The translations under genes and the position numbers were made by a program. Shown here piece after piece: positions 28,418 to 36,281 of a stretch of DNA of 64,000 nucleotides; position 1 is the stretch's first letter; every line of letters begins with the position of its first letter. A model generated the notes under the pieces. The model was not told the DNA's origin, ran no database searches, and saw only the letters and a list, made by a program, of their open reading frames with translations. The stretch is from Methyloversatilis universalis FAM5 (GTDB taxonomy: Bacteria; Pseudomonadota; Gammaproteobacteria; Burkholderiales; Rhodocyclaceae): assembly GCF_000214035.2 (NCBI RefSeq), contig NZ_AFHG01000058.1:1-64000 (forward strand). The letters run 5' to 3'.

Positions 28418-28506
28418 GTGGGAGCGGCGCCCTCGCCGCGATCATGGCCGGTGATGGCCGCGGTCTCCGTGCAAGCGTCGCGATCGCGGCGAGTCGCCGC
28501 TCCCAC
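28418..28506. repeat. REP-like long inverted repeat in pccB-pccA gap
   Basis: The left arm (28418-28441, GTGGGAGCGGCGCCC...) is identical to the left arm at 140-163. The right arm (28484-28506, ...GTCGCCGCTCCCAC) pairs with it apart from one deleted base and a substitution. The loop of about 42 bases is unrelated to that of the other copy. It lies 18 bases after the pccB stop and would form a strong hairpin inside the operon transcript, possibly reducing pccA expression or protecting the upstream mRNA. Confidence 0.8.
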
Positions 28507-28547
28507 AGCGCAATTCCGAGCAGACTTCCCGTAGTGGAGCACTGAAC

Positions 28548-28673
28548 ATGTTTACGAAAATCCTGATCGCGAACCGCGGCGACTCGCAGCGCGGTCGCGC
28601 TGCGAACCCCACTCCTCGCTTCACGCGCGCAGCGTGTGAGGGCGACCTCGCCGCGGAGACCTGCCATGTTTGA
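28548..28673 (+). pseudogene. duplicated pccA start / 41-codon leader ORF
   Basis: ATG at 28548 opens a 41-codon frame beginning MFTKILIANRGD, nearly the same as the true PccA start MFDKILIANRGE at 28666. The first 35 bases match at 31 positions and 23 are identical in a row. It has its own ideal ribosome site (GGAG at 28536-28539, 8-base spacing). After the match the frame runs through unrelated DNA with a perfect 9-base-arm hairpin (28585-28604) and stops with TGA at 28671-28673, 8 bases inside pccA. It is either a remnant of a duplication or a small coupled leader; which cannot be told from sequence. Confidence 0.7.
28585..28604. repeat. perfect 9-base-arm inverted repeat
   Basis: CGCAGCGCG-GT-CGCGCTGCG is a perfect inverted repeat with a 2-base loop, located directly after the duplicated pccA start. 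It belongs to the 83-base segment (28583-28665) separating the two start copies and may be part of a second REP-type unit or a translation-modulating hairpin. Confidence 0.6.
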
Positions 28674-30657
28674 CAAGATCCTGATCGCGAACCGCGGCGA
28701 GATCGCCTGCCGCGTCATCCGCACCGCGCGTCGCATGGGCATCGCCACCGTCGCGGTGTACTCCGAGGCGGACGCCAACGCGCTGCACGTCGAACTGGCG
28801 GACGAAGCCGTCTGCATCGGTCCGGCGCCGGCGCGCGAGTCCTATCTGGTCGCCGACAAGATCATCGCCGCCTGCAAGGCGACCGGTGCGCAGGCGGTGC
28901 ATCCGGGTTACGGCTTCCTGTCGGAGAACGAATCCTTCTGCGAAGCGCTGGAGCGCGAAGGCATCGTGTTCATCGGCCCGAAGACGCACGCCATCGCCGC
29001 GATGGGCGACAAGATCGCGTCGAAGAAGCTGGCCAAGGAAGCCGGCGTGAACACCATTCCCGGCTGGAACGATCCGATCGAAAGCCCGGAGCGCGCGGTC
29101 GAGATCGCGCGCGGCATCGGCTACCCGGTCATGATCAAGGCCAGCGCCGGCGGTGGCGGCAAGGGCCTGCGCGTCGCGTTCAACGACGCCGAGGCGCACG
29201 AGGGCTTCGCCTCCTGCGTCAATGAGGCGAAGAACGCCTTCAACGACGATCGCGTGTTCATCGAAAAATTCGTCGAGGAGCCGCGCCACATCGAAATCCA
29301 GGTGCTGGGCGACGCCTTTGGCAAGGTGGTGTATCTGAACGAGCGCGAGTGCTCGATCCAGCGCCGTCACCAGAAGGTGATCGAGGAGGCGCCGTCGCCC
29401 TTCATCGACGCCGACACCCGGCGCGCGATGGGCGAGCAGGCGGTGAAGCTGGCCAAGGCGGTGCAGTACCAGTCGGCCGGCACAGTCGAATTCGTGGTCG
29501 GTCGCGACAAGTCCTTCTACTTCCTCGAAATGAACACCCGGCTGCAGGTCGAGCACCCGGTGACCGAACTGATCACCGGCCTCGACCTGGTCGAACAGAT
29601 GATCCGCGTCGCCGCCGGCCAGCCGCTCACCTTCGATCAGGCCGACGTGAAGCTGGATGGCTGGGCGATGGAAGCGCGCATCTGCGCCGAAGACCCGGCG
29701 CGAGGCTTCCTGCCCTCGGTCGGCCGCCTGGTGAAGTACCGTCCGCCGGCGCAGTCCGACGCAGTGCGGGTCGACACCGGTGTCTATGAAGGCGGCGAAG
29801 TGTCGATGCACTACGACTCGATGATCGCCAAGCTGATCTGCCACGGTCGCACGCGCGACGAGGCGATCGCCCGTCTGCGCGACGCGCTGGACGCCTTCGT
29901 CATCCGCGGTCCGAACCACAACATCGCCTTCGTGTCGTCGGTGCTGGGCCATGAGCGCTTCGCCGCCGGTCGCTTCACCACCGCCTTCATCGCGGAGGAA
30001 TATCCGCAGGGCTTCGACCCGGCCGTCGCCGGGTTCGAGGACGCGCCGCTGCTGCTGGCGGTGGCGGCCAGCGTGCACCAGCGCTACAACGAACGCGCCT
30101 CGCGCATCGTCGGACAGATGCCGGGCCACGAGTTCCGCATCAAGCCGGAAGCGGTGGTGCGTCTGCGCGGCGTCGGCCACTTCGTGCAGCTCGAGGTCGA
30201 GGGTGACGACCATGTGGTCATGATCGACGGCAAGCCGCATCGGCTGGTGTCCGACTGGAAGGTGTCGGACCCGGTCTATCGCGGCGAGCTCGACGGCCGG
30301 CCCTTCGAGGTGCAGGTCGAACGCATCGGTCTGCGCTACCGGCTGCAGCACCGCGGTGTCCGGGTTGACGCCGAAGTGATGAGCCCGCGCGCGGCCGAAC
30401 TGCTGGCCCGCATGCCGGTCAAGGCCGCACCCGACATGTCGCGCTTCCTGCTGTCGCCGATGCCCGGCCTGCTGCGCGAAGTGAGCGTGAAGCCGGGTCA
30501 GGCGGTCAAGGCCGGCGAACGGCTGGCGGTGATCGAGGCGATGAAGATGGAGAACATCCTGCGTGCCGAGCGCGACGGCGTGGTCGAGAAGGTGTCGGCT
30601 GCGGCGGGCGAGAGCCTGGCGGTGGATCAGGTCATTCTGGTGTTCGCCGGCAGCTGA
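28666..30657 (+). CDS. pccA: propionyl-CoA carboxylase alpha subunit (biotin carboxylase + BCCP)
   Basis: A 663-residue protein: biotin carboxylase domains (residues 1 to about 450, MFDKILIANRGEIACR, ATP-binding KASAGGGGKGLR, EMNTRLQVEHPVTE), a BT-type linker, and a C-terminal biotinyl domain with the AMKMEN motif (biotinylated Lys627). It carboxylates its own biotin with ATP and bicarbonate; PccB transfers the CO2 to propionyl-CoA. I chose ATG 28666 with GGAG 7 bases upstream. A nearly identical start lies 118 bases upstream, out of phase with the gene because of intervening DNA. Confidence 0.97.
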   Translation: MFDKILIANRGEIACRVIRTARRMGIATVAVYSEADANALHVELADEAVCIGPAPARESYLVADKIIAACKATGAQAVHPGYGFLSENESFCEALEREGIVFIGPKTHAIAAMGDKIASKKLAKEAGVNTIPGWNDPIESPERAVEIARGIGYPVMIKASAGGGGKGLRVAFNDAEAHEGFASCVNEAKNAFNDDRVFIEKFVEEPRHIEIQVLGDAFGKVVYLNERECSIQRRHQKVIEEAPSPFIDADTRRAMGEQAVKLAKAVQYQSAGTVEFVVGRDKSFYFLEMNTRLQVEHPVTELITGLDLVEQMIRVAAGQPLTFDQADVKLDGWAMEARICAEDPARGFLPSVGRLVKYRPPAQSDAVRVDTGVYEGGEVSMHYDSMIAKLICHGRTRDEAIARLRDALDAFVIRGPNHNIAFVSSVLGHERFAAGRFTTAFIAEEYPQGFDPAVAGFEDAPLLLAVAASVHQRYNERASRIVGQMPGHEFRIKPEAVVRLRGVGHFVQLEVEGDDHVVMIDGKPHRLVSDWKVSDPVYRGELDGRPFEVQVERIGLRYRLQHRGVRVDAEVMSPRAAELLARMPVKAAPDMSRFLLSPMPGLLREVSVKPGQAVKAGERLAVIEAMKMENILRAERDGVVEKVSAAAGESLAVDQVILVFAGS

Positions 30658-30660
30658 CCG

Positions 30661-30681
30661 ATGTGGGTACATCACCCACAT
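30661..30681. promoter_or_regulatory. perfect 8-base inverted repeat after pccA
   Basis: ATGTGGGT-ACATC-ACCCACAT is a perfect dyad 3 bases beyond the pccA stop, followed by only three T residues. It could be the operon terminator hairpin, or an operator for the receiver/kinase pair that begins 127 bases downstream. The symmetric 8-5-8 layout suits either reading. Confidence 0.5.
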
Positions 30682-30808
30682 TTGTAAGACTCAAGCATTC
30701 AGCGGCGCACGTCGTTAAGCTTCGGGACGATTTCCTTCCTGAGGCTGCGATGGCGCGCACCGGTTTCCAGTTCTGTCCGTTATTTTCCGTTCCTGTCGGG
30801 AGCGGGGC

Positions 30809-31192
30809 ATGACGGCCCGCATCGCGGTGGTCGAGGACCAGCCGGAAATCCGCCAGCTCATCCGGATGACGCTGGAGTTCGGCGAGTTCGACCTGATCGA
30901 GGCGGAGAACGCGGACATCGGCTGGCTGCAGATGCAGCAGCAGAAGCCGGATCTGGTGCTGCTTGACGTCATGATGCCTGGCACGATGGACGGTCTGGAG
31001 CTGTGCCGGCGGCTGCGCAGCCAGCCGGACACCGCCAGCGTTCCGGTCATTCTGCTGACCGCTCGCGGCCAGCAGCGCGATATCGAAGCCGGCCGCGAGG
31101 CCGGTGCCGACACCTACCTGACCAAGCCCTTCTCTCCGATGGAGCTGCTCGACCGCATCGGCGCGCTGCTCGGAGGCACTTTCCCGCGATGA
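30809..31192 (+). CDS. stand-alone response regulator receiver protein
   Basis: A 127-residue CheY-like receiver with phosphoacceptor Asp53 (LLDVMMPG), acidic pocket (VVEDQ), Thr84 and Lys106 (YLTKPF). There is no output domain, so it must act by protein contact or as a phosphorelay step. The stop codon overlaps the start of the histidine kinase gene as ATGA, so the two form a cognate pair. It starts 151 bases after pccA and is likely transcribed from its own promoter in that gap, where I see no clear consensus. Confidence 0.93.
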   Translation: MTARIAVVEDQPEIRQLIRMTLEFGEFDLIEAENADIGWLQMQQQKPDLVLLDVMMPGTMDGLELCRRLRSQPDTASVPVILLTARGQQRDIEAGREAGADTYLTKPFSPMELLDRIGALLGGTFPR

Positions 31193-34059
31193 CCGCCGGC
31201 GCGACTGCGCCTTCCGGGGACGTCGGCGTGCGCCAGCGGTTCAGCATCCCCGATTGGCTGCCCTGGCCGGCGCTGTCGCTCGGCCTGCTGATCACGATCG
31301 CGATCAGCACCCTGCTGTGGACGCGCATGGCCGCGGTCGATGAGCAGCGTTTCCAGAGCGAGGTGGACAAGGTGGTCGCCCAGATGCGACGCCGCATGGT
31401 CGCGCACGAGGAAATACTGCGCGGCGCGGCCGGTCTGGTGCGCGGCAGCGAGCAGGTGACCCGCGAGGAGTGGCGGGACTACGTGGAGGAGCTCAACCTC
31501 CCCCGCAATTACCCGGGCATTCTCGGGGTCGGCCTGACGGTGCGCATGAGCGCCGCCGACAAGGCCGCCCACGAGGCATCGGTGCGCAAGGACGTGCCGG
31601 ATTACCGGATCCGGCCCGACACGCCGCGCGACGAATACCACAGCATTCTTTACCTGCATCCGCTGAACGCGCTGAACCTGCGCGCCATCGGCTACGACAT
31701 GAATTCCGAGCCGACGCGCTCGGCGGCCATGAGCCTGGCGCGCGACACCGGCGACGTTGCGCTGTCCGGCAAGGTCACCCTGGTGCAGGAAGGCAAGGAG
31801 GGCGTGCAGCCCGGCTTCCTGCTGTACTACCCGCTGTACGCCCGCGGCATGCCGACCGACAGCGTGCAGGCGCGACGGCGCGCGCTGCTGGGCTACACCT
31901 ACAGCCCCTACCGCGCGCACGATCTGCTTGGCAGTACGCTGCGCGGTTATGCGGACCGCGTTGTGGTGAGCGTCCATGACGGGCGGGACATCGGTGACGC
32001 GTCGCTGCTCTACAGCAATGCGGTGGCGGGCCAGAGCCTGTCGGGTCTGGAAGACCGGCGTGAAGTCGAGTTCGGCGGTCATGTCTGGACGGTGCGCACC
32101 CGGGCACCGGCGGATTTCCGGTCTGATCACGTGGTGCTGTGGCTGGTACCGCTGATGGGCAGCGTGCTCAGTGCACTGCTGTTCCATCTGCTGCGGCAGC
32201 TGGCCATCAGTGCGCGTGCCCACCGCAGCGCACAGGCGATGACCCATGAGCTCGCGCTCAGCGAAAGCCGGCTCTCCGCCGTGCTGGATACCGCTGCCGA
32301 CGGCATTGTCACCACCGACGAGAGCGGCATGGTGCTTACGATGAACCGTTCCGCGGCGGACATGTTCGGCCGCCGGAGCGACGAGGTGATCGGCCTTCCG
32401 CTGGCCCGCCTCCTGCCCGGGCTCGATGACAGCTGGTTCTCCAGGCAGCTTTCGGACGCCCAGTCCGGCCGGCGCTGGACGCTGCACCAGGACGCGCAGG
32501 GCGTGCGCGCCGGCGGTCGTGGCTTTCCGGTCACGGTGTCGGTCAGTGCCTTCATGCGCGACGGCCGGACCACCTACACCCTGCTGCTGCGCGACGTCAG
32601 CGAACAGCTGGCGGCCCAGACCCGCATGCGGCTGCACGACCGTGCGCTTGAATCGTCGAACGAGGCGGTGCTCATCCGCGACGTGCAGACCGCGGGCTAT
32701 CCGGTGGTCTACGTGAATGCGGCCTTCGAGCGGCTGACCGGCCGGACCGCCGCCAGCGTGATCGGCCAGCCCTACTCCTACGCGGCGGACCCGGCGGCGC
32801 CGGATCGCGTGGGCGAGGAAATGCGCTGGGCCATCGCGCACGAGAAACCCTTCACCGCCACCGCAGAGGTGGCCGGCGCCGACGGCCGGCATCTGTGGCT
32901 CGCGCTGTCGTCGTCGCCGGTGCGTGACAACGACGGCCGGCTCACGCATTACGTGGATGTGTTCGGCGACATCACCGAGCGCATCGAATTCGAGCAGAAG
33001 CTCATCCGGCGCACCAACCGCCTGCACACCGTGTTCGCGCTGTCGCCCGACGGATTCGTCACGGTCGACGCGGACGGCGTGATCACCAACATCAATCCGG
33101 CCTTCGTGCGCATGACCCACATTCCGCAGCGCGAGCTGCTGGGGATGAGCGCCGCCGAGTTCGAGCGGCGCATGCGCGCGCTGGCCGACCCGGAACAGCC
33201 CTGGCCCGAACTGCAACTGGACCAGTCCAGCGAAGAGCCGCAGCGGCTGTGGCTGAAGCTGCCCGAACACCGCGTGGTCGAGCGCAGCGCGCGGGTGGCG
33301 CCGCAGGGGCGGTCGGAAGCGGTGCTCTACTTCCGCGACATCACGCAGCAGTTCGAGATCGACCGCATGAAGAGCGAGTTCCTCAGCACCGCGGCGCACG
33401 AACTGCGCACGCCGCTGGCGTCCATCTTCGGCTTTGCCGAACTGCTGATGAACCGCGATTACGACGCGACCGCGCGCCGGCGCATGTACGGCATCATCCA
33501 TCGTCAGTCGCGCGTGCTGGTGAACCTGATCAACGATCTGCTCGACCTGGCGCGCATCGAGGCCCGCGCAGGCCAGGACTTCCGCTACGAGGACCTGCCG
33601 GTACGCATGCTGATCAATGCGGCGATCGAAGGACTGGTGACGCCGGACGACACCCGCCGCATCGAGCTCGAACTGCCCAGGGCCATGCCGCGGGTACGGG
33701 TCGATCACGAAAAGATGGTGCGCGCGCTCACCAACGTCATCACCAATGCGTTCAAGTATTCGCCGGACGGCGGGCCAGTGACGCTGTCGGTGGTCGAGGC
33801 GTCGCGGCACTCGAAGCTGATGGCCGGCATCCGGGTGGCGGATCACGGCATTGGCATGACCGCCGAGCAGCAGGCGCGCATCTTCGAGCGCTTCTACCGC
33901 GCCGACCCTTCCGGCAACATTCCGGGCACCGGTCTGGGCATGTCGCTGGTGAAGGAAATCATGGACCTGCACGGCGGCGAGATCGAGATCGTCAGCACGC
34001 CGGGTGAGGGCAGCACCATCACGCTGTGGCTGCCGGTGATGGATACCGCCACCACCTGA
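31189..34059 (+). CDS. hybrid-free sensor histidine kinase with CHASE and three PAS domains
   Basis: A 956-residue membrane kinase. A first transmembrane helix (about 25-46), a periplasmic CHASE domain (about 75-290, with LNLPRNYPGILGVG and RAIGYDMNSEPTR), a second helix (about 313-335), then PAS domains at about 360-470, 485-600 and 615-720, HisKA with His737 (AAHELRTPLA) and HATPase_c (TNVITNAFKYSP, GTGLGMSLVKEIMDLHGG). CHASE domains sense small extracellular ligands. It is encoded with the overlapping single-domain receiver. The signal is unknown. Confidence 0.95.
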   Translation: MTAGATAPSGDVGVRQRFSIPDWLPWPALSLGLLITIAISTLLWTRMAAVDEQRFQSEVDKVVAQMRRRMVAHEEILRGAAGLVRGSEQVTREEWRDYVEELNLPRNYPGILGVGLTVRMSAADKAAHEASVRKDVPDYRIRPDTPRDEYHSILYLHPLNALNLRAIGYDMNSEPTRSAAMSLARDTGDVALSGKVTLVQEGKEGVQPGFLLYYPLYARGMPTDSVQARRRALLGYTYSPYRAHDLLGSTLRGYADRVVVSVHDGRDIGDASLLYSNAVAGQSLSGLEDRREVEFGGHVWTVRTRAPADFRSDHVVLWLVPLMGSVLSALLFHLLRQLAISARAHRSAQAMTHELALSESRLSAVLDTAADGIVTTDESGMVLTMNRSAADMFGRRSDEVIGLPLARLLPGLDDSWFSRQLSDAQSGRRWTLHQDAQGVRAGGRGFPVTVSVSAFMRDGRTTYTLLLRDVSEQLAAQTRMRLHDRALESSNEAVLIRDVQTAGYPVVYVNAAFERLTGRTAASVIGQPYSYAADPAAPDRVGEEMRWAIAHEKPFTATAEVAGADGRHLWLALSSSPVRDNDGRLTHYVDVFGDITERIEFEQKLIRRTNRLHTVFALSPDGFVTVDADGVITNINPAFVRMTHIPQRELLGMSAAEFERRMRALADPEQPWPELQLDQSSEEPQRLWLKLPEHRVVERSARVAPQGRSEAVLYFRDITQQFEIDRMKSEFLSTAAHELRTPLASIFGFAELLMNRDYDATARRRMYGIIHRQSRVLVNLINDLLDLARIEARAGQDFRYEDLPVRMLINAAIEGLVTPDDTRRIELELPRAMPRVRVDHEKMVRALTNVITNAFKYSPDGGPVTLSVVEASRHSKLMAGIRVADHGIGMTAEQQARIFERFYRADPSGNIPGTGLGMSLVKEIMDLHGGEIEIVSTPGEGSTITLWLPVMDTATT

Positions 34060-34100
34060 TCCGCCTATCATGGCGCCTTGCGAAGAGCGGGAGCGCGGGC

Positions 34101-34979
34101 ATGAGACTGGACGACGGACGGGAAAGCGACAACATCGAGGACAGGCGCGGCGGCGGCGGATTCCCGGTCGGCGGCCGGGGCATCGGCGTGGGCACCATCG
34201 TGCTGGCGCTGGTTGCCATGTATTTCGGCGTGGATCCGTCGGTGGTGCTGAACGTGGCCGGCAACCTGCAGGCGCCGGAAGCGCAGCAGCACGCGCCGGC
34301 CGCACCGGGTGTGCAGGACAGCGGCGATCCGGCGCAGGACGCGCTCGCGCGCTTCACCTCGCGCGTGCTGGCCGACACCGAGGACACCTGGGGCGCGCTG
34401 TTCCGTGCGGCCGGCAGCCAGTACCGTGAGCCGCGCCTGGTGCTCTATACCGGCGGCACCGGCACCGCCTGCGGCACCGGTCAGGCGGCGATGGGGCCGT
34501 TCTACTGCCCGGCCGACCAGAAGGTGTATCTCGACCTGTCCTTCTACCGCGAACTGCAGGGCCGCTTCGGCGCGCCCGGCGATTTCGCCCAGGCCTACGT
34601 GATCGCGCACGAAGTGGGCCATCACGTGCAGAACCAGCTCGGCATCGCCGACAAGGTGCAGCAGGCGAGGCAGCGTACCGACGAGCGCGGTGCCAACCGG
34701 CTGCAGGTGCGCATGGAGCTGCAGGCCGACTGCTTTGCCGGACTGTGGGCGCACCATGCCAACCGCTCGCGCGGCATTCTCGAACAGGGGGATGTGGAGG
34801 AGGCTCTGCGGGCCGCCACCGCGATCGGTGACGACACGCTGCAGAAGCAGGCGCGCGGCGTGGTGGTGCCGGAGAGCTTCACCCACGGCAGCGCCGAACA
34901 GCGTGTGCGCTGGTTCAGGCGCGGGCTTGAGAAGGGCGATTTCGCCAGCTGCGATACCTTTTCGGCGCGCACACTCTGA
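34101..34979 (+). CDS. YpfJ-type neutral zinc metallopeptidase
   Basis: A 292-residue protein of the YpfJ/zinc metallopeptidase family: MRLDDGRESDNIEDRRGGGG start, one N-terminal membrane helix (about residues 29-50), the conserved GTACGTG...MGPFYCPAD and the zinc motif HEVGHH (His170, Glu171, His174), with ELQADCFAG giving the downstream ligand. It is probably anchored in the inner membrane with the catalytic domain in the periplasm. Substrates are unknown. The gene is 41 bases after the kinase and precedes a hairpin shared with the convergent oxidoreductase gene. Confidence 0.93.
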   Translation: MRLDDGRESDNIEDRRGGGGFPVGGRGIGVGTIVLALVAMYFGVDPSVVLNVAGNLQAPEAQQHAPAAPGVQDSGDPAQDALARFTSRVLADTEDTWGALFRAAGSQYREPRLVLYTGGTGTACGTGQAAMGPFYCPADQKVYLDLSFYRELQGRFGAPGDFAQAYVIAHEVGHHVQNQLGIADKVQQARQRTDERGANRLQVRMELQADCFAGLWAHHANRSRGILEQGDVEEALRAATAIGDDTLQKQARGVVVPESFTHGSAEQRVRWFRRGLEKGDFASCDTFSARTL

Positions 34980-35003
34980 ACGCATCCGGAAGGCTGCACG
35001 GCA

Positions 35004-35021
35004 CCTCCGCGCTCACGGAGG
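35004..35021. terminator. bidirectional terminator-like hairpin
   Basis: CCTCCG-CGCTCA-CGGAGG forms a 6-base GC stem, extendable outward by partial GGC/GCC pairing, between two convergent genes whose stops are at 34979 and 35037. There is no long T-run on either side. Confidence 0.5.
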
Positions 35022-35036
35022 CGCCGTCCTGCGGCG

Positions 35037-36047
35037 TCAGTTGATGCTGACGACAACCTTGCCGACGTGGGCCTGGCTCTGCTGGTGAGCCAGCGCGGCG
35101 CGGGCTTCGGTGAAGCCGAACACGCGGTCGATCACCGGGCGGATCTTGTGCAGCGAAATAACCGCGTTCATCGACTCGAACATTTCACGCGAGCCTACGA
35201 ACACGCCCCGCACGGTCGACGTGGTGAACAGCAGCGGCAGCGGATTGATTTCGCCGCCGGTCAGCACGCCGATCAGGTGAGCCTGGCCGTTCTGGCCCAG
35301 CGACGCGATCGAGCGCTGCAGCGTGCCCGGGCCGCCGACCTCGACCACATGGTGCACGCCGGCACCGCCGGTGGCATTGCGCACTTCCTGGTCCCACTCC
35401 GGATGGCTGCGGTAGTTGATCAGCGTGGTCGCGCCCAGCGACTTCGCCTTTTCCAGCTTGGCGTCGCTCGACGAGGTGGCAATCACCTCGGCGCCGGCCG
35501 CATGGGCCAGCTGCAGCGCGAACATCGACACGCCGCCGGTGCCCAGCACCAGCACACGCTCGCCGGCACGCAGCGGGGCCGGGCCTTCGAACAGCGCGTT
35601 CCACGCGGTCAGCGCGGCGCAGGGCAGGGTGGCGGCTTCTTCGAAGCTCAGGTGAGCCGGCTTGGCCACCAGCGATTCCTGCGGGAAAAGACGGTATTCG
35701 GTCAGCACGCCGGTGGTGGTGCCGCCCAGCGTCTTGCCGAAATAGGCCGGCTGCAGGCGGCCGGAAATCCATGTTTCGAAGAAGGTGCCGATCACGTGGT
35801 CGCCGGTGGCAAAGCGGTCAACGCCCGCACCCACCTCGACCACCTCGCCGGCGCCGTCGGACAGCGGGATCAGGTCCTTGGAATCCACGCCCGGATAGAG
35901 GCCCTGCAGGATGAACAGGTCGCGGTAGTTCAGCGATGCGGCACGCATCTTCACAAGCACCTGACCCGGACCGGGGCGCGGCACATCGGTTTCGATGACG
36001 GTCAGACTGTCGGCGTTGCATTGTTCGCGATAGGCTTGGTAACGCAT
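35037..36047 (-). CDS. zinc-independent MDR oxidoreductase (quinone oxidoreductase-like)
   Basis: A 336-residue medium-chain dehydrogenase/reductase. The N-terminal GroES-like domain has SLNYRDLFILQG, DGAGEVVEVG and GDHVIGTF; the C-terminal Rossmann domain has VLVLGTGGVSMFALQLA. The catalytic zinc Cys and the GHE motif of classical alcohol dehydrogenases are missing, so it is more like the quinone oxidoreductase or NADPH-dependent reductase branch. It probably reduces an alpha,beta-unsaturated carbonyl or quinone. It is monocistronic and convergent with the metallopeptidase gene. Confidence 0.88.
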   Translation of the reverse strand: MRYQAYREQCNADSLTVIETDVPRPGPGQVLVKMRAASLNYRDLFILQGLYPGVDSKDLIPLSDGAGEVVEVGAGVDRFATGDHVIGTFFETWISGRLQPAYFGKTLGGTTTGVLTEYRLFPQESLVAKPAHLSFEEAATLPCAALTAWNALFEGPAPLRAGERVLVLGTGGVSMFALQLAHAAGAEVIATSSSDAKLEKAKSLGATTLINYRSHPEWDQEVRNATGGAGVHHVVEVGGPGTLQRSIASLGQNGQAHLIGVLTGGEINPLPLLFTTSTVRGVFVGSREMFESMNAVISLHKIRPVIDRVFGFTEARAALAHQQSQAHVGKVVVSIN

Positions 36048-36281
36048 TCAGAAGCACCTCCGTGGAATGTTGTTCGTCTGCGCAGCGGCTCGATACTGCG
36101 CGCGCGATGTTGCCATGGGTGTTTGCGGACAGGTGTCTCGCATCGGCGTGCCTATTGGACCGGGCCGTCATGCGTGTTTTTTGCCCGTTTTTTTCCCGGA
36201 CGCGAGTGCCCCGGCTGACGCCCGAAACAATGCTCCACTAGACTTCCGCTTTCCTGCCGGTCGGCTTTCCTGCGCCCTTCG

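Noticed and set aside
23652-30681. Long minus-strand frames across the mutase, pccB and pccA genes
   Set aside because: Antisense shadows; the plus-strand genes carry complete family motifs and ribosome sites.
31114-34305. 1063-codon open frame on the minus strand opposite the histidine kinase
   Set aside because: It mirrors the kinase codon by codon, has a His/Arg/Gln-rich composition with no domain, and is the usual antisense shadow of a GC-rich gene.
35037-36047. Classical zinc alcohol dehydrogenase
   Set aside because: The Cys and GHE zinc ligands of that family are replaced (NYRD, no GHE), so a zinc-independent MDR assignment is better.
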